Source: Plantago ovata (lineage: Eukaryota > Streptophyta > Magnoliopsida > Lamiales > Plantaginaceae). Taken from it: a stretch of 64,000 bases of DNA. Position 1 is the stretch's first letter. Each line of letters starts with the position of its first letter. Shown here piece by piece: positions 23,994 through 34,920 of the stretch. Both the position numbers and the translations under genes were made by a program. The notes under the pieces were generated by a model. It was not told the DNA's origin, did not search any database, and saw only the letters and a list, made by a program, of their open reading frames with translations. The stretch lies in the NCBI GenBank assembly GCA_028274465.1, contig CM051458.1, forward strand, positions 102,750,855-102,814,854. Reading direction: 5' to 3'.

Positions 23994-24310
23994 TGAAATT
24001 TGCATCCCATGCTACCAAAACAGGATTTAATGCATCTATAATATATACTATAATTTTTTCCTATTATTTTACGATTTTAGGTCCGTCAAGTGAGTGGTTG
24101 CCACATGCTTGACGTGTGCTTTTGAATGCTCCCCAGTCTCACACCTTGTGTGCGTGAATTACATAATCTTCAATCCTTAATTTCTCTCTTCCTCTTTCTT
24201 TCGATCCCTCACTCTTTCATCTACTTCTTTCTTTTTCATCTTTCAGATCTACAAATCTATGCCCCTCCACAACTAGCTGCATAGCTCCGTACGCCTCCTT
24301 CGCCATGAAC
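22471..24310. other. Spacer; promoter side of the DOG1-domain gene, no other gene seen
   Basis: No recognisable protein-coding frame. Two short similar stretches with TTTACTCC and AAACTTCTTG-type motifs occur around 23640-23820. An AT microsatellite lies at 23957-23992. Confidence 0.5.
23957..23992. repeat. (AT)n microsatellite
   Basis: An uninterrupted TA run of about 36 bp. Confidence 0.95.
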
Positions 24311-24648
24311 GGCTCCTATAGGTTTTTTTTTTTGAAACGGCAAAAATTACAACTACTACCCTACAATTCTATACCACATTATAAGTTATATATTCACACT
24401 TAAACAGCCTTATGTCTCCGCGAGGATCGAACCTTGTACCTCTCCCTTCACCAACTCAACTCCATTCCGCTGGACCACCAACTCAACTCCATTCTACTAT
24501 CATACAATATTCTATACCACCTTATAAGTTATATATTCACACTTAAACTGCCTTATGTCTCCGCGAGGATCGAACCTTGCACCTCTCCCTTCACCAACTC
24601 AACTCCATTCCGCTGGACCACCTTATGACTCTTACGACTCCTATAGGT
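24311..24648 (-). mobile_element. tRNA-derived SINE with two heads (internal duplication), target duplication present
   Basis: On the minus strand the element begins near 24622 with pol III A-box TGGTCCAGCGG and B-box GGTTCGATCC (24567-24576). It runs into a second copy starting near 24479 with its own A-box and a B-box at 24424-24433. It ends in a poly-A tail (T run 24323-24332 on the plus strand). Repeat units are 24367-24479 and 24510-24622 (113 bp each, only a few differences). The outer flanks carry ggctcctataggt (24311-24323) and gactcctataggt (24636-24648), a near-perfect target-site duplication. So the two-headed form was probably inserted as one unit, or was duplicated internally afterwards. 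Confidence 0.82.
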
Positions 24649-24890
24649 ATGTGAATTTGGATTTTCTTCGGTTCAGTTAGATTAATGGCCTGTCAGTTAG
24701 AGGTGAGGATTGGTCAAACTACACCTCGGGCCTATCAAAATTGGGCTCCCTCATGATTTGATAGTCCAAATAAGGTAAGTATGGTGAGGTAAACTGGTTG
24801 GGCCGGAATTAATGGACCTTGCACAATTTCATTCCAAAAGGACCAAAACACACAAAAATATCATACATGGCCCACCATGCATGAAAAATC

Positions 24891-25144
24891 TACTCCCTCC
24901 GTCCCTGAGCAGTTGCACCATTTTCTTTTGGGCACAGAAAATAAGGATGAGAGTTAATTATTGAGTTATATTGATATTGGATGTTACTTTTACTTTATTG
25001 GTGATTTATGGTCACTCAAATGTGTTGGTGGAATATAAAATTATTATATACATGTCCCAAAATGGCAAAGAAATGAAATGGTGCAACTCTAACGGGACGC
25101 CCAAAATGACAAAATGGTGCAACTGTTCTGAAACGGATGGAGTA
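24891..25144. mobile_element. Stowaway-like MITE
   Basis: The ends are long inverted repeats: left tactccctccgtccctgagc, right (reverse complement) tactccatccgtttcagaac. Both continue into gttgcaccatttt. TA dinucleotides at both borders fit the Tc1/mariner (Stowaway) target. At about 250 bp with no coding capacity, it is a non-autonomous element. Confidence 0.88.
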
Positions 25145-25965
25145 CATAGTCAAATAGTCAAGTGCACATATTTTATTTTTTTCATTTCGATTTTGTCCCT
25201 GAAATTGTGAGATGGAAATACATTCATGTCCTTGTCGCCTCCATTTCTGCTGAGAATCTACGATGTCGATTGAGAATCGATGATACTCGTCTGTGCTTGG
25301 TGAGTTTTTCTCAAATTTTGGAATCTGACTCGGATTGAATTTCTCTTTCTTTCTATCTTTTTATTTTTCATTATAATGAATAATGAAGTATTGAGGTTGC
25401 AATTTTTCGTTTCCCCCATTTTTGAAGGCAGCTACTGTCTTCAAAGTTTGTGGCATCTTGAGCTATGGACGAGCCAATTGCGGGATGGATTAAGGTCTGA
25501 TCAGTAGCGTTCCTTCCAACTCGAGCTTTGGTATGTACATTGATTTGTTTTTATATTTTAATTTCCATTAATATCGGCAAATCTGCAATTCTGTGAAGTC
25601 TGTAAAATTTGGTTGTGGTTTTCCATTTGTTCATTTGTTAAATTGATTAATGATACATTGGATAGCAGGAGAAATAGTTTAATAGAGTTTGCAGGTGGCG
25701 TCTAGCTTGTTGCAGGTTCGTAGTGTATATGTACTAATGTACATGTTATGAGCTGTTTTTAGATGCTGATGATATATAGTACAAGTGTTGATATTGGATT
25801 GGATCATATGATGAATATCTAGTAAAGAACACGCTTATGGATTTACATATGTGTCTACCACAAACTCATGACTTCTATATTTGGTTTGATTTTTACATTA
25901 ATGGCCTATTCGAACTGTTAGTAGTTAAATAATGTATGGTTATGTTTCCTTGATATTTGATTTAA

Positions 25966-27735
25966 GGCTATGCTATTGGAGAGGACTTCAACTTCTGGGA
26001 TAGGAGAAATGATCAGAAGTTTGGCAGTGGATTGGGAATTGATAAGAGCGATGCCATTGAGTTGCAGAAAGCAGTTGTGGCTTCTGATGATGGTCGTTGC
26101 TCTGACATTGGCGTGTTGATGCTAGAGAGAGGTGGGCACGCTGTTGATGCTGCGGTTGCGACTGCTCTATGCATTGGTGTTGTTTTCCCTGTGGCTAGTG
26201 GGATAGGAGGGGGTGGATTTATGGTCGTTCGCTGTTCGTCAGTGCCGGGTGCACTTACCAAGAATGTGGGAGCGTTGTCGATGGGTGTTCCTGGTGAGAT
26301 AGCTGGCCTGCATGTTGCTTGGTTGAAATACGGGCGGTTGTCTTGGAGAAAACTGTTTGAACCTGAGTGATATTAAACAATTTAAACTAGCTAAAGAAGG
26401 TTTTGTTATCGGCCCTTTTCTTGGAAGAAGCATCACTGGTCAAGCTGGAAAGATAACCGCTGATCCTGGTTTACGACAAGTTTATGTGCCAAATGGAAAT
26501 CTGTTAAAAGCTGTCGAAACGTGCTACAATGTGGAACTTGGTAACAGCTTGCAAGCAGTAGCAGAGCAAGGGCCTAAAGCCTTTTATAATGGATCAGTAG
26601 GTGAAAGCCGGTGGAATATTGTCCATGAATGATTTGAGAAACTATAGAGTGAAGGTGACTGATGCGGTTTCTGTTGATGTTATGGGGTACGAGATACGAG
26701 GGATGCCTCCGCCTTCTAGAGGAATAGTAGGCCTTTCTCTGGTGTGTTTTATTGAAATTGACCGACTGTATTTATCATTTCAGTCACAACAACGTTTCAT
26801 CTTGTGAATTTTATTGACAGGTTGTGCACATCCTTGATAGTTATGGAAGTAAAGATGCTGCTCAAGGCGCTTTAGGCCTGCACTGTCTAATTGAAGCACT
26901 GAAACACATGTTTGCTATTCGAATGGACCTGGGAGATCCCGATTTTGTCAACATCAGTAGAACTGTTTCTGACATGCTTTCTCGTGCTTTCACGAAGGAA
27001 GTACAAGAAATGATATTCGATAACATCACATTCCCTCCTGAGTACTATCTGCCAAGGTTCACTTTAGTAAAATCTTTACAGTTCAGGCATATTCTGAACC
27101 AGAAATTATTCTGAATCCTAGTGTTATTTCCCAGGCGGAGTCAGCTTAGAGATCATGGAACTAGTCATTTCTGCGTGGTGGATTCTGATCGAAACGCTGT
27201 ATCAATGACTACCACGGTTAACTATCCTTTTGGAGGCGGAGTGTTATCTCCACAATCGGAGTCATCCTCAACAACGAAATGGATGATTTCTCAATACCAA
27301 CTCATATAACCCCTGATAAGCTCACTCCATCTCCAAGTAATTTTATCAGACCACACAAACGGCTCTTGTCTTCTATGACACCGCTAGTCGTCCTCAAGGT
27401 TTGGTAATGCAATTAATGTAACGGCATTGTGATGAATCGCTATACTACTTTCTTTTTCTTGCTTTCATATGCCAGGAGAATCAGTTAGCCGAGGTACTTG
27501 GCGGTAGTGGTGGGCCAAACATCATTCCAGCCGTCGTACAAGTTTTTCTGAACCATTTCATTCTGGGGATTGAGCCTTTAGAAGCAGTTCAGAGCGCAAT
27601 AATATGCCACAAGGTACTCTGAATAAAACACTGTTATGTTATGACAACGTTGAACACAGAATCCAGAACCTTTCCTTGAAAAATCTGCAGCTGATCCCAA
27701 ATGATGTTTTGTAAGAGAACTGGACGGATAGATTG
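25966..27735 (+). pseudogene. GGT: Gamma-glutamyl transpeptidase pseudogene (non-processed, truncated at both ends)
   Basis: Plant GGTs degrade glutathione conjugates in the apoplast or vacuole. Conserved blocks in order: NFWDRRNDQ, GGHAVDAAVATALCIGVV, GALSMGVPGEIAGLH, GFVIGPFLGRSI, LRNYRVKVTDAVSVDVMGYE, ALGLHCLIEALKH, DHGTSHFCVVD (with the catalytic Thr), SMTTTVNYPFGGGVLSP, LNNEMDDFSIP and GGSGGPNIIPAVVQVFLNH. Introns with splice signals remain at about 26741-26820, 27058-27134 and 27402-27476. Lesions: loss of the segment with the conserved RETAP motif between 26232 and 26262; a stop at 26368; frameshifts near 26370, 26600 and 27256; a TAA at 27712. The N-terminal anchor and the extreme C-terminus are missing. 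Retained introns mean a decayed genomic copy, not a retrocopy. Confidence 0.9.
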
Positions 27736-30404
27736 TATTACGAATTAGTCTTAAACCAGATTTTAAAATCTGTTATTAGCTTGATTGAATTAACTACACT
27801 TGGGCGGAAAGTGGAATCAAACACAATTTTTTAAGGCCAAGTGAAGCAAAAATAGGACATTGACTGGGTCATAAGTTGGTTGACCAAAAACACATTTGAG
27901 TCCAAATAATGTACCAAACAGCAAACGCTTCCCTCACCTGGCCCAAAACGCATCCGGGAACACATTGCCAAAACCAATACCAAACATCTCCAATTTTTCA
28001 TACTCACATTTTACCTCTTGACCTGATTGGACCAATGTACACGTAACTTATGAGGTGAAACTACCTCACCGTTGACCACACTTGGTACCAAACACACCAT
28101 AAGATTTGTTTTGAAGAGTTTGCTTCACAATTTAATTTTCCAGGTATTTGATCATCATCAAATTCTCATACTTGTGTTCTTCTATTCTTCACCAGCTTCA
28201 TCTTCATTCAGGAGAGAACCTGCAGTTTCTGGATTGCAAAATTGCGTAAACTTAAGGGGAGATTATTGGAAAGGAAGTGAAAGTTAGAGATGTTGTCTCT
28301 GTAAGACCACAAATATCGGTCTTTGGTGGGGGACTATTTGGTGGGCCCCGCGTCCCCCACCAATAAAAAATAATAAACCAAAGTTGGCTAATGTGGAGGG
28401 GGACACTCCTATTTGTATATATATTTTTTTTTTATGATTTTTTTTGTTGGTGTATAATTTTAGATGGTGGGTGGTTATGGATAAATGTGGATTTCGATGT
28501 TGTGGTGGGTTGGTTGAAGGATGAGGTATGTGGATGATAGATAAATTAATTTTTTATTTGTTGTGGTGGGTAGTGGGTAGTCATGTATATTTATGGTCTA
28601 ACAACTTCCCATTTATACCGTAAAGTCGCATTCATATGTATGTTTTTATGTTTAAATAGAATAGCACTTTTAGCTAGCTAGTACACTAGGCTTAGTTTAT
28701 TGTATTAGATAGAAAACGTGTACAGTGCTCATAAGTTCTGTTTCTTCTTCAACTTTCCCTTTTCAAGTCCACTGTAACCTACTTCAATTCTGCTGTAATT
28801 CGTCTAATTCATTAATGGAAGTTACAGTTATTTTCATCTCCAATTCGTAAACATTAAGAGTCTCTTCTTCATAATCAACTAAGCACACTTTTTTGCTCTC
28901 TTGTATTTGATGATTTCAGATGTCACTGACAGTTTGTTCTGTGAATTAACAGATATGAATTCTTTTGGTTGGCACTGCAGTAGATGCAGGACCAGCTGTG
29001 ACACCTGGGCTGGTAAGGTTCTTTTTAATTTTTTTGTAGCTCTTACTGGTTTTCTTTAACAATTTTGCTGTGAAATTTGATGATGATTAGTACTAATAAT
29101 AGTCTATCTTTTTTATTTGTTTGATTACTGGTGATATAGAGCAAAAGGTTATACAATTTTCAAGTACATGCAACAGAATATCTAATCAGAGATAAAATAA
29201 ATAAAAAAATGATATAGAGCAAAAAGGTCATACAATTTTCAAGTACATGCAACAGAATATCTAATCAGAGATATAAAAAAAATGCGATGATAGATTAACA
29301 TAGTAAGCTATAGCCTATACTTTTTGCAGTTAGTCTTGCCGCTTCTGAGGTTGTTGTTTAGCTCATTCGATTTATTTATTATCCCTGTTTGATATTTAGA
29401 ATTTGATACAGAGTTGATCATTTGGTCATACATCAATCTGAATTGGTTGTATTCTGTGATACAACAATACGATATGTAGCCTTGATGTGTAATCTAATTC
29501 TGGATTGGTGATAATGTTTGAGGTTTTGTATTATGAATCAATCTAATTGGTCCGTTTTTTAGGTTTTCTTGTTTTGGTTGTATCCTCGCAAGTGATAAGA
29601 TGATAATGGATGTGAGAATAGGTCGTGTGGTAATTTTATTGCTTCTGATATTACAGCAAGGAGCCTAACTTATGCCTAGATGTCAAAATGCAAATAAAAC
29701 ATCACTATTTAGAGATAACTAGCATTTTATAGATTCTATATGTTATTTTTATTACTATTATTGTTGTTGTTATTATTAGTTTGTGTTTACACAACTAAAG
29801 TTTGCTACATAAGCTAGATAAACACCGAGGTTGCGTAAACACTGTTAGTTCAATGCAGCTGGTGTTGTTCTTGTGTTTTCCAGCTCACTGAAGAGTGCAG
29901 AGTTGTGTTTAACGATGAGGAGATTTCTATATATGTTGTGATGTAATGAAAATGACGAAGATAGTATCAATCAGCTATTTATTCAATTCAATTCCATCAG
30001 CTCTTTCCGTTTTCCTTCAATTCATTTTTGGTTGTTTATTGTGGCTATAATTTTGGAAAATAATCTGAACTGTTAATGGGTTGAACCGTTGATTAGGCAG
30101 CTTCTTTGATATGGAATCCTGTTTAGACTTTGTTTAACCACTCTAAGTTTAGAAAGGGGGAGTTAATGAAGTCGGCTACAGCTCCGTACTGTCTTCGCCC
30201 ATAGCTTCATCAGACTATATCGTACATGCTCAATTATATATCACCAATTCACTTGCTTTTAATTTGTAGGAAAGGGACAACACAACACAAGACCCAAGAG
30301 ACCGACTACACTACCCGACTAAAATTTAAATTTCAAATGAAAACAAGTGAAGAGTGGGTCAGTACGTGGGGTTGAATCTTGGAAGTAGAACTACTTTGAA
30401 CTTT
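27736..30404. other. Gene-free region between the GGT pseudogene and the thaumatin-like gene
   Basis: I see no supported gene. The first part (about 27790-28110) has the look of a degraded repeat, with aatcaaacacaa and taccaaacacacca in direct orientation. 28310-28400 contains a GC-richer patch (tggtgggccccgcgtccccc) with short inverted symmetry. A tandem duplication lies at 29133-29284. The part next to 30404 is the promoter of the downstream gene. Confidence 0.5.
29133..29284. repeat. Recent tandem duplication, unit about 78 bp
   Basis: gatatagagcaaaa(a)ggt at 29133 recurs at 29211. The following stretch matches almost base for base (tacaattttcaagtacatgc, aacagaatatctaatcagag), indicating a young duplication. 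Confidence 0.9.
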
Positions 30405-30432
30405 CACGTGTAGCTTTGCTTTTCTATATAAA
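30405..30432 (+). promoter_or_regulatory. G-box and TATA box of the thaumatin-like gene
   Basis: CACGTG at 30405-30410 is a palindromic G-box, and TATATAAA at 30425-30432 lies 67-74 bp before the ATG. A further ACGT-core motif (tacgtggg, about 30363-30370) stands upstream. G-box/ACGT elements are bound by bZIP and bHLH factors and are common in ABA- or stress-responsive promoters; such regulation here is an inference. Confidence 0.6.
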
Positions 30433-30498
30433 GAGGCTCTTTATATACAATCAATCCACCACCACACCCAGACAAAGAAGTGAAAAACCAAAGCAAAA

Positions 30499-31394
30499 AT
30501 GGTGGCTACACAAATCAATAACCCTGTCCTTATCCTTTCCCTCCTCATCATCTCCATCCTGCCAATAACCATAGCCGTCCCTCCATTAACCCTAACAGTC
30601 GTCAACAACTGTCCCTTCACCATCTGGCCGGCCATCCAACCAAACGCCGGACATCCGGTACTCGAGGGTGGCGGGTTCCAACTCAACAGCCTCACCCACA
30701 AATCATTCCCGGCCCCATCTGCACACTGGTCAGGCCGCATCTGGGCACGCACAGGCTGCGCCCACAGTACCAACGGCCGTTTCTGCTGCGCCACTGGCGA
30801 CTGCGGAAACCGGTTCCAGTGCAATGGCCTTGGTGGGTCCCCTCCTGCCACCATTGCCCAGTTCACCCTCCATCATGGTCATGCCGACTTCTCGAGCTAC
30901 GGCGTAGCCTCGTTGACGGATTCAACGTTCCCATGACTGTCACCCCACACGAGGGTCATGGCCAGTGTCCTGTTGTCGGTTGCAAGTATGAATACTTTTC
31001 AAAATTTATTAATGCCTTTATTTAGATGCTAGCTATCTTGGTCGTATGACTAGCACTAGTGGACCCCACACTCTCTATTTATACGACTAACATTTTGCGA
31101 ATTGAACGAAAAACTTGCAGGGCAGATCTGCTAGCACAGTGTCCACCAGAGCTACAGCTGAAAGGGGGCCCACACGGGGGAGTGGTGGGTTGCAAGAGCG
31201 GATGTGGAGCATTTGGAAAAGACGAGCTTTGCTGCAGGAACCACTTTAACAGCCCTGCCACATGTAAGCCATCGTCTTACTCCAACTTCTTCAAGCATCA
31301 TTGCCCGGCCACCTTTACTTACGCCCACGATAACCCATCACTCATTCATGAGTGCTCTGCCCCTGGTGAGCTCAAAGTTATTTTCTGCCACTAA
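30499..31394 (+). CDS. Thaumatin-like protein (PR-5 family), 2 exons, frame broken by a 1-bp deletion
   Basis: Secreted PR-5/thaumatin-like proteins are disulfide-rich and often associated with defence. Exon 1 is 30499-30985 and exon 2 31121-31394, joined within a Lys codon. A signal peptide of about 28 residues (VLILSLLIISILPITIA) precedes the mature start with VVNNCPFTIWPAI. Family blocks: SGRIWARTGC, ATGDCG, SLVDGFNVPM, VVGCKSGCGAFG, DELCCRN, FFKHHCPATFTYAHD and a C-terminal VIFCH stop. The first frame ends at a TGA (30934-30936), because one base is missing at about 30905 (GGC GT-AGC CTC in place of GGC GTN AGC CTC). With it the product is 253 aa with 17 Cys (the family usually has 16). 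The acidic-cleft Glu of the usual ATLAEFTL motif is Gln here (ATIAQFTL). It is a recent loss or a sequence error. Confidence 0.9.
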
Positions 31395-32405
31395 ATGGCG
31401 TGGCATGGCCCGGCCCGCGCGCAGGAGCATCGGATTAGTAGTAGTAGTAATAATGTTTTAGTAGTAACCATGTTTTAGCAAGTGTGTCTTTTGTAGTAGC
31501 TACCCAAAGTCCCAAAGTTCTGTCAATCTTGACATGACCATCGTACTTAGTATTTGTAATCTCGTCGTTAGTAAGAGACTTCTTAAAATTTAATAATTTT
31601 ATCAGTTTTTTTTATAGTTTATTTACATTTTTCTTTTTCTTATTTTAGATTTTTTTTTTTTTTTTTTGGCCTACTTTGTTAAAGTAGGTGCTCTACCAAT
31701 AAAATAAAAGTCACATATACGTAAAAATTTGTTTAAAAAAAATAGTTGTTAAAATTTCATTTAGATTAGAACATGGCAATATCTATTTTTTGAAAATGGC
31801 TAAAAGTTTTATTCCGCGACACCATAAATTACAAGAGATATACAAGTATATCAGGAATTAATGCTGTCAAGACTCAAGAATGAAGAAAGCTCTCCTTAGC
31901 CCTCGCCAAGCAACACTTGATAAACCCAATGATCAATAACTCATTGACACAACACTGAATTAGCATTTTGGTGTCTGGTGGCCAAGTGATGCTGTTCAAA
32001 CAGTTGTTGCCCTATTTGTTTGATAAGCCTCAAATCAGTGTGTGGTGGTGTGAATGAAAGAGTGGGAAATTAAATGGGCTTTGGAGACTTCGTCTGCGAA
32101 AAATAGAAAACCTCATGGAGTCATGATGACTGCATGTGTTATCATCATCAGTAGCTTGTGAATGGTTCTTGATATTTTCGATTTATGTGGATGCGGGGCA
32201 TTATCGTATCTCCTCGTAAAATTTGCACAGTATTGTGAATTGAGAGAACCTTGTCCGATATGATCTAGGCTCGATCATGTTTTTGAGAAAAAGAATCCAG
32301 GATCCTATTATATCCTTCTATGTAGTAACCATAAGCAAGTTATCGTCATTAGTTCCGTGTTCAATCCATGGCAAATTTGCTGATATCCACAGCATGTTGT
32401 AAAGA
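31395..32405. other. Spacer downstream of the thaumatin-like gene
   Basis: It begins with the 3' UTR of the upstream gene; a T17 run sits near 31650-31667. Nothing else recognisable. Confidence 0.5.
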
Positions 32406-33466
32406 ATGTCTATTGCCATTTGCGAATCAACCCGGTTACTGGCAGGAAAACTGTGCGTCGACATTGATCATTCTGTTTTGCAGCACTTGGTCCAAAATAA
32501 GATTGTGCAGCTTGGTCCATCGTGCACTATAGGATCTGCATGCCCGTGCTGCAATAAAACGTGTAGGTTCAAATCTAATGTTGAGAGATTGTTAGAATTC
32601 ACGCCCAGTTGGTGGTCTTGGCCTTGGGGCTTCTAAGGCCAATGTGAAGCCTCCTTTGCCCCGTGTGCCAGGTCGGAGTCGGTTCAGTTGCCAGGATAGC
32701 TTGAAGAGGCTAATCGATAAGTTAACAGGACCAATGCCATCAATCAGAGTTTCCCTTCTCTGAGGATGACGATGATGCAAACACTGTTTGTCTAAGCAGA
32801 ATGATATATCAATCAAGCTGGTGAATAAGGAAACATGTTGGTTAAACAGACTGAAGATGCTTTAGTGTTGAAGCAGAATGATTTGAATTAATCTGATCCT
32901 CATGAAATTCTGAAATTCCCAGTTGATCATGAGACCAGACCAATTCATGTTGGCAAATCTGCTGAAACGTCTGAAGATGGCACGAATATCTTGTCACATG
33001 CATCTACTGCTGGGTTGGCCTTGTCAACCAAAGATTCTAGCCCAAAAGCTAACAAGCCTGATGAATCCATGCAGATATGATGAAGAATCTAGTTCTCACG
33101 TCACGTGGTTCCACCTTCAGATTCACTAACTCGAAACTCGTATTACAACAATTAAGTTTTGAGTTGAACCCCTGCATCCTCAGTTGAAGAAAGGATTTGA
33201 GCTATTTGTTCACAAGATACCTGACAAGCTGCTTCACAAGTAAATGAACTTCATTTGCTTTAATACTGGTAGTCAGATATATGCTCCTCCTGCAGTCATT
33301 TCAAGTAGCAGTCTGGCAGCTACCCACCCCACTTAACCCGCGGCTCCCGCGCGGAGATAACGCTGAAGATGACAACGCCATGTGTCAGCTCCAGCAAGTA
33401 GGGCTTGAAATCGAAATACTGGCAAAATATAGAAGGATGGACTTGAATACTGCAATAATTAAGTAG
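32406..33466 (+). pseudogene. Unidentified degenerate gene-like region
   Basis: Several plus-strand stretches read like protein but are split between frames. A Cys-containing piece at 32406-32636 includes GSACPCCNKTC. A basic piece at about 32610-32750 includes KPPLPRVPGRSRF and SLKRLIDKLTG. An acidic piece near 32750 reads FPFSEDDDDANT. A 60-codon piece at about 32900-33080 begins HEILKFPVDHETRPIHVG, and a last piece at 33350-33466 reads LEIEILAKYRRMDLNTAI. I do not recognise the family. Stops and frame changes between pieces suggest a decayed multi-exon gene, but short real exons cannot be excluded. Confidence 0.3.
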
Positions 33467-33958
33467 AAACTCAAGTATAACTTGCCCTGGAAACCTGTGG
33501 TAATGGCTAACATCGAAATACTTACTAACTAACGGTAAGCACATGCAATTTGCCAATAGCCAAACGATTGAGTTGGGTAAACAAGCATGCATGTTTAAAT
33601 CTTTCAGATACCTTGAAGCTTAGAAACTGCTAGTGTAAATAAATCATTGACAAACCGCTAGTAGTGTAAATAAGTAACAAGTGGAACCAGGAAGGGAGTA
33701 GACAACACAGAAAGCTAGAAGCAAAATCAAAACAGGGAATTAAGAAGTGTGTGTTTGTTTAGTGCAGCGTAAGAGCATAGAATCAATGATTTAAGGCAGG
33801 TGCACAACTCATGGCATTAGTCGGCTTAATAAGTTAGTTGAATCCAAAAGACTCAATTAAAGCATGCTCATTAAAGCAGCGTATCATCATATCGAAAGCA
33901 GTAAAGCATTTGGATTGGAATTGGGAATTATCAAGAACAGAGAAGAGGCTAACATAAG

Positions 33959-34920
33959 TTTTCGGCGGAGACACCACCCCAAATTTTTTATTTTCCTATT
34001 ACTATATGCAAAAGTTTAAGAAATTTAGGTTCCGCCACCCCCTGAATTTTTTATTAGTATATTTAGTTAGTCAGCTTTATAATTAAGAAGTTGAGATGAT
34101 TTAAAATTTAATATATTTCACGATAAGTATATCTTCCATACATAAAAATATAAACAAGATATTTTACTTTTACTACTTAACTAATTTTAGAGGGTTAAGA
34201 GGTCAATTCTTTTATTTGCAGTCCATTTTATACTTAAAACTTTTTCTAACCTAATTCAACCCCTTTCGAACCTCCTCCTAAATAATGAATCACATTAAAA
34301 ATAAGAGAAAAACTAAGAGGAATCGCCCATCCGGAAGCAAATCAGGTAATTGAACTCTTTGTTATTTCGTTTATGATGATTCATGATTGCATCTAATTTT
34401 AATTTATTTAGATGAATACTTGATTAGTTGTGGTACTATTGTTGCAATGGAAAAAATATATTGATTATTGATTTAATGGAAAAAATATATTGATTATTAA
34501 TTTATTGATGTATTTTTCAAAAAAGAAAGGAAAAACACTTAGCATAAATTATTGAGTAGAGGCGATGGGTTTTGATTACTTAATTACCACATGTGATTGA
34601 AAATGAAATTGTTATAGGGTTTTTCAATTGATTCTATTGCGGATAATTTTGAGAAAATGAAGAGACGTAGAGTGCGATTGTCATAAAAATGGATCTTGTT
34701 TTATGAGGTAATATTTAAATTTAAATCATATTCATTTTTTATTTTATGATATTAGTCTTTCTTTCCCTTCATTTTACTTGGATAGTCATATTTAAATATT
34801 TATAATAAATTTAGTGTAAAAAATGTTGACCCGACCCGACACGGACCTAACCAAATTACATATAATACCCGTGTTATAATACTACGCCACCCCACTTTCA
34901 AATCCTGGCTCCGCCCCTAG
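33959..34920. mobile_element. Possible DNA transposon remnant with GGCGGAG-type ends
   Basis: The left part begins ttttcggcggagacaccacc. The right end, on the other strand, begins ctaggggcggagccagg. Such ends are common in degraded plant DNA elements. Inside, gttccgccaccccctgaatt repeats the motif. No transposase frame and no clear target duplication were found, so the borders are tentative. Confidence 0.35.

Noticed and set aside
28978..29950. Two short exon-like pieces (28978-29015 and 29883-29945) with plausible splice signals
   Set aside because: The joined peptide would be about 30 residues with no recognised family; support is too thin to call a gene.
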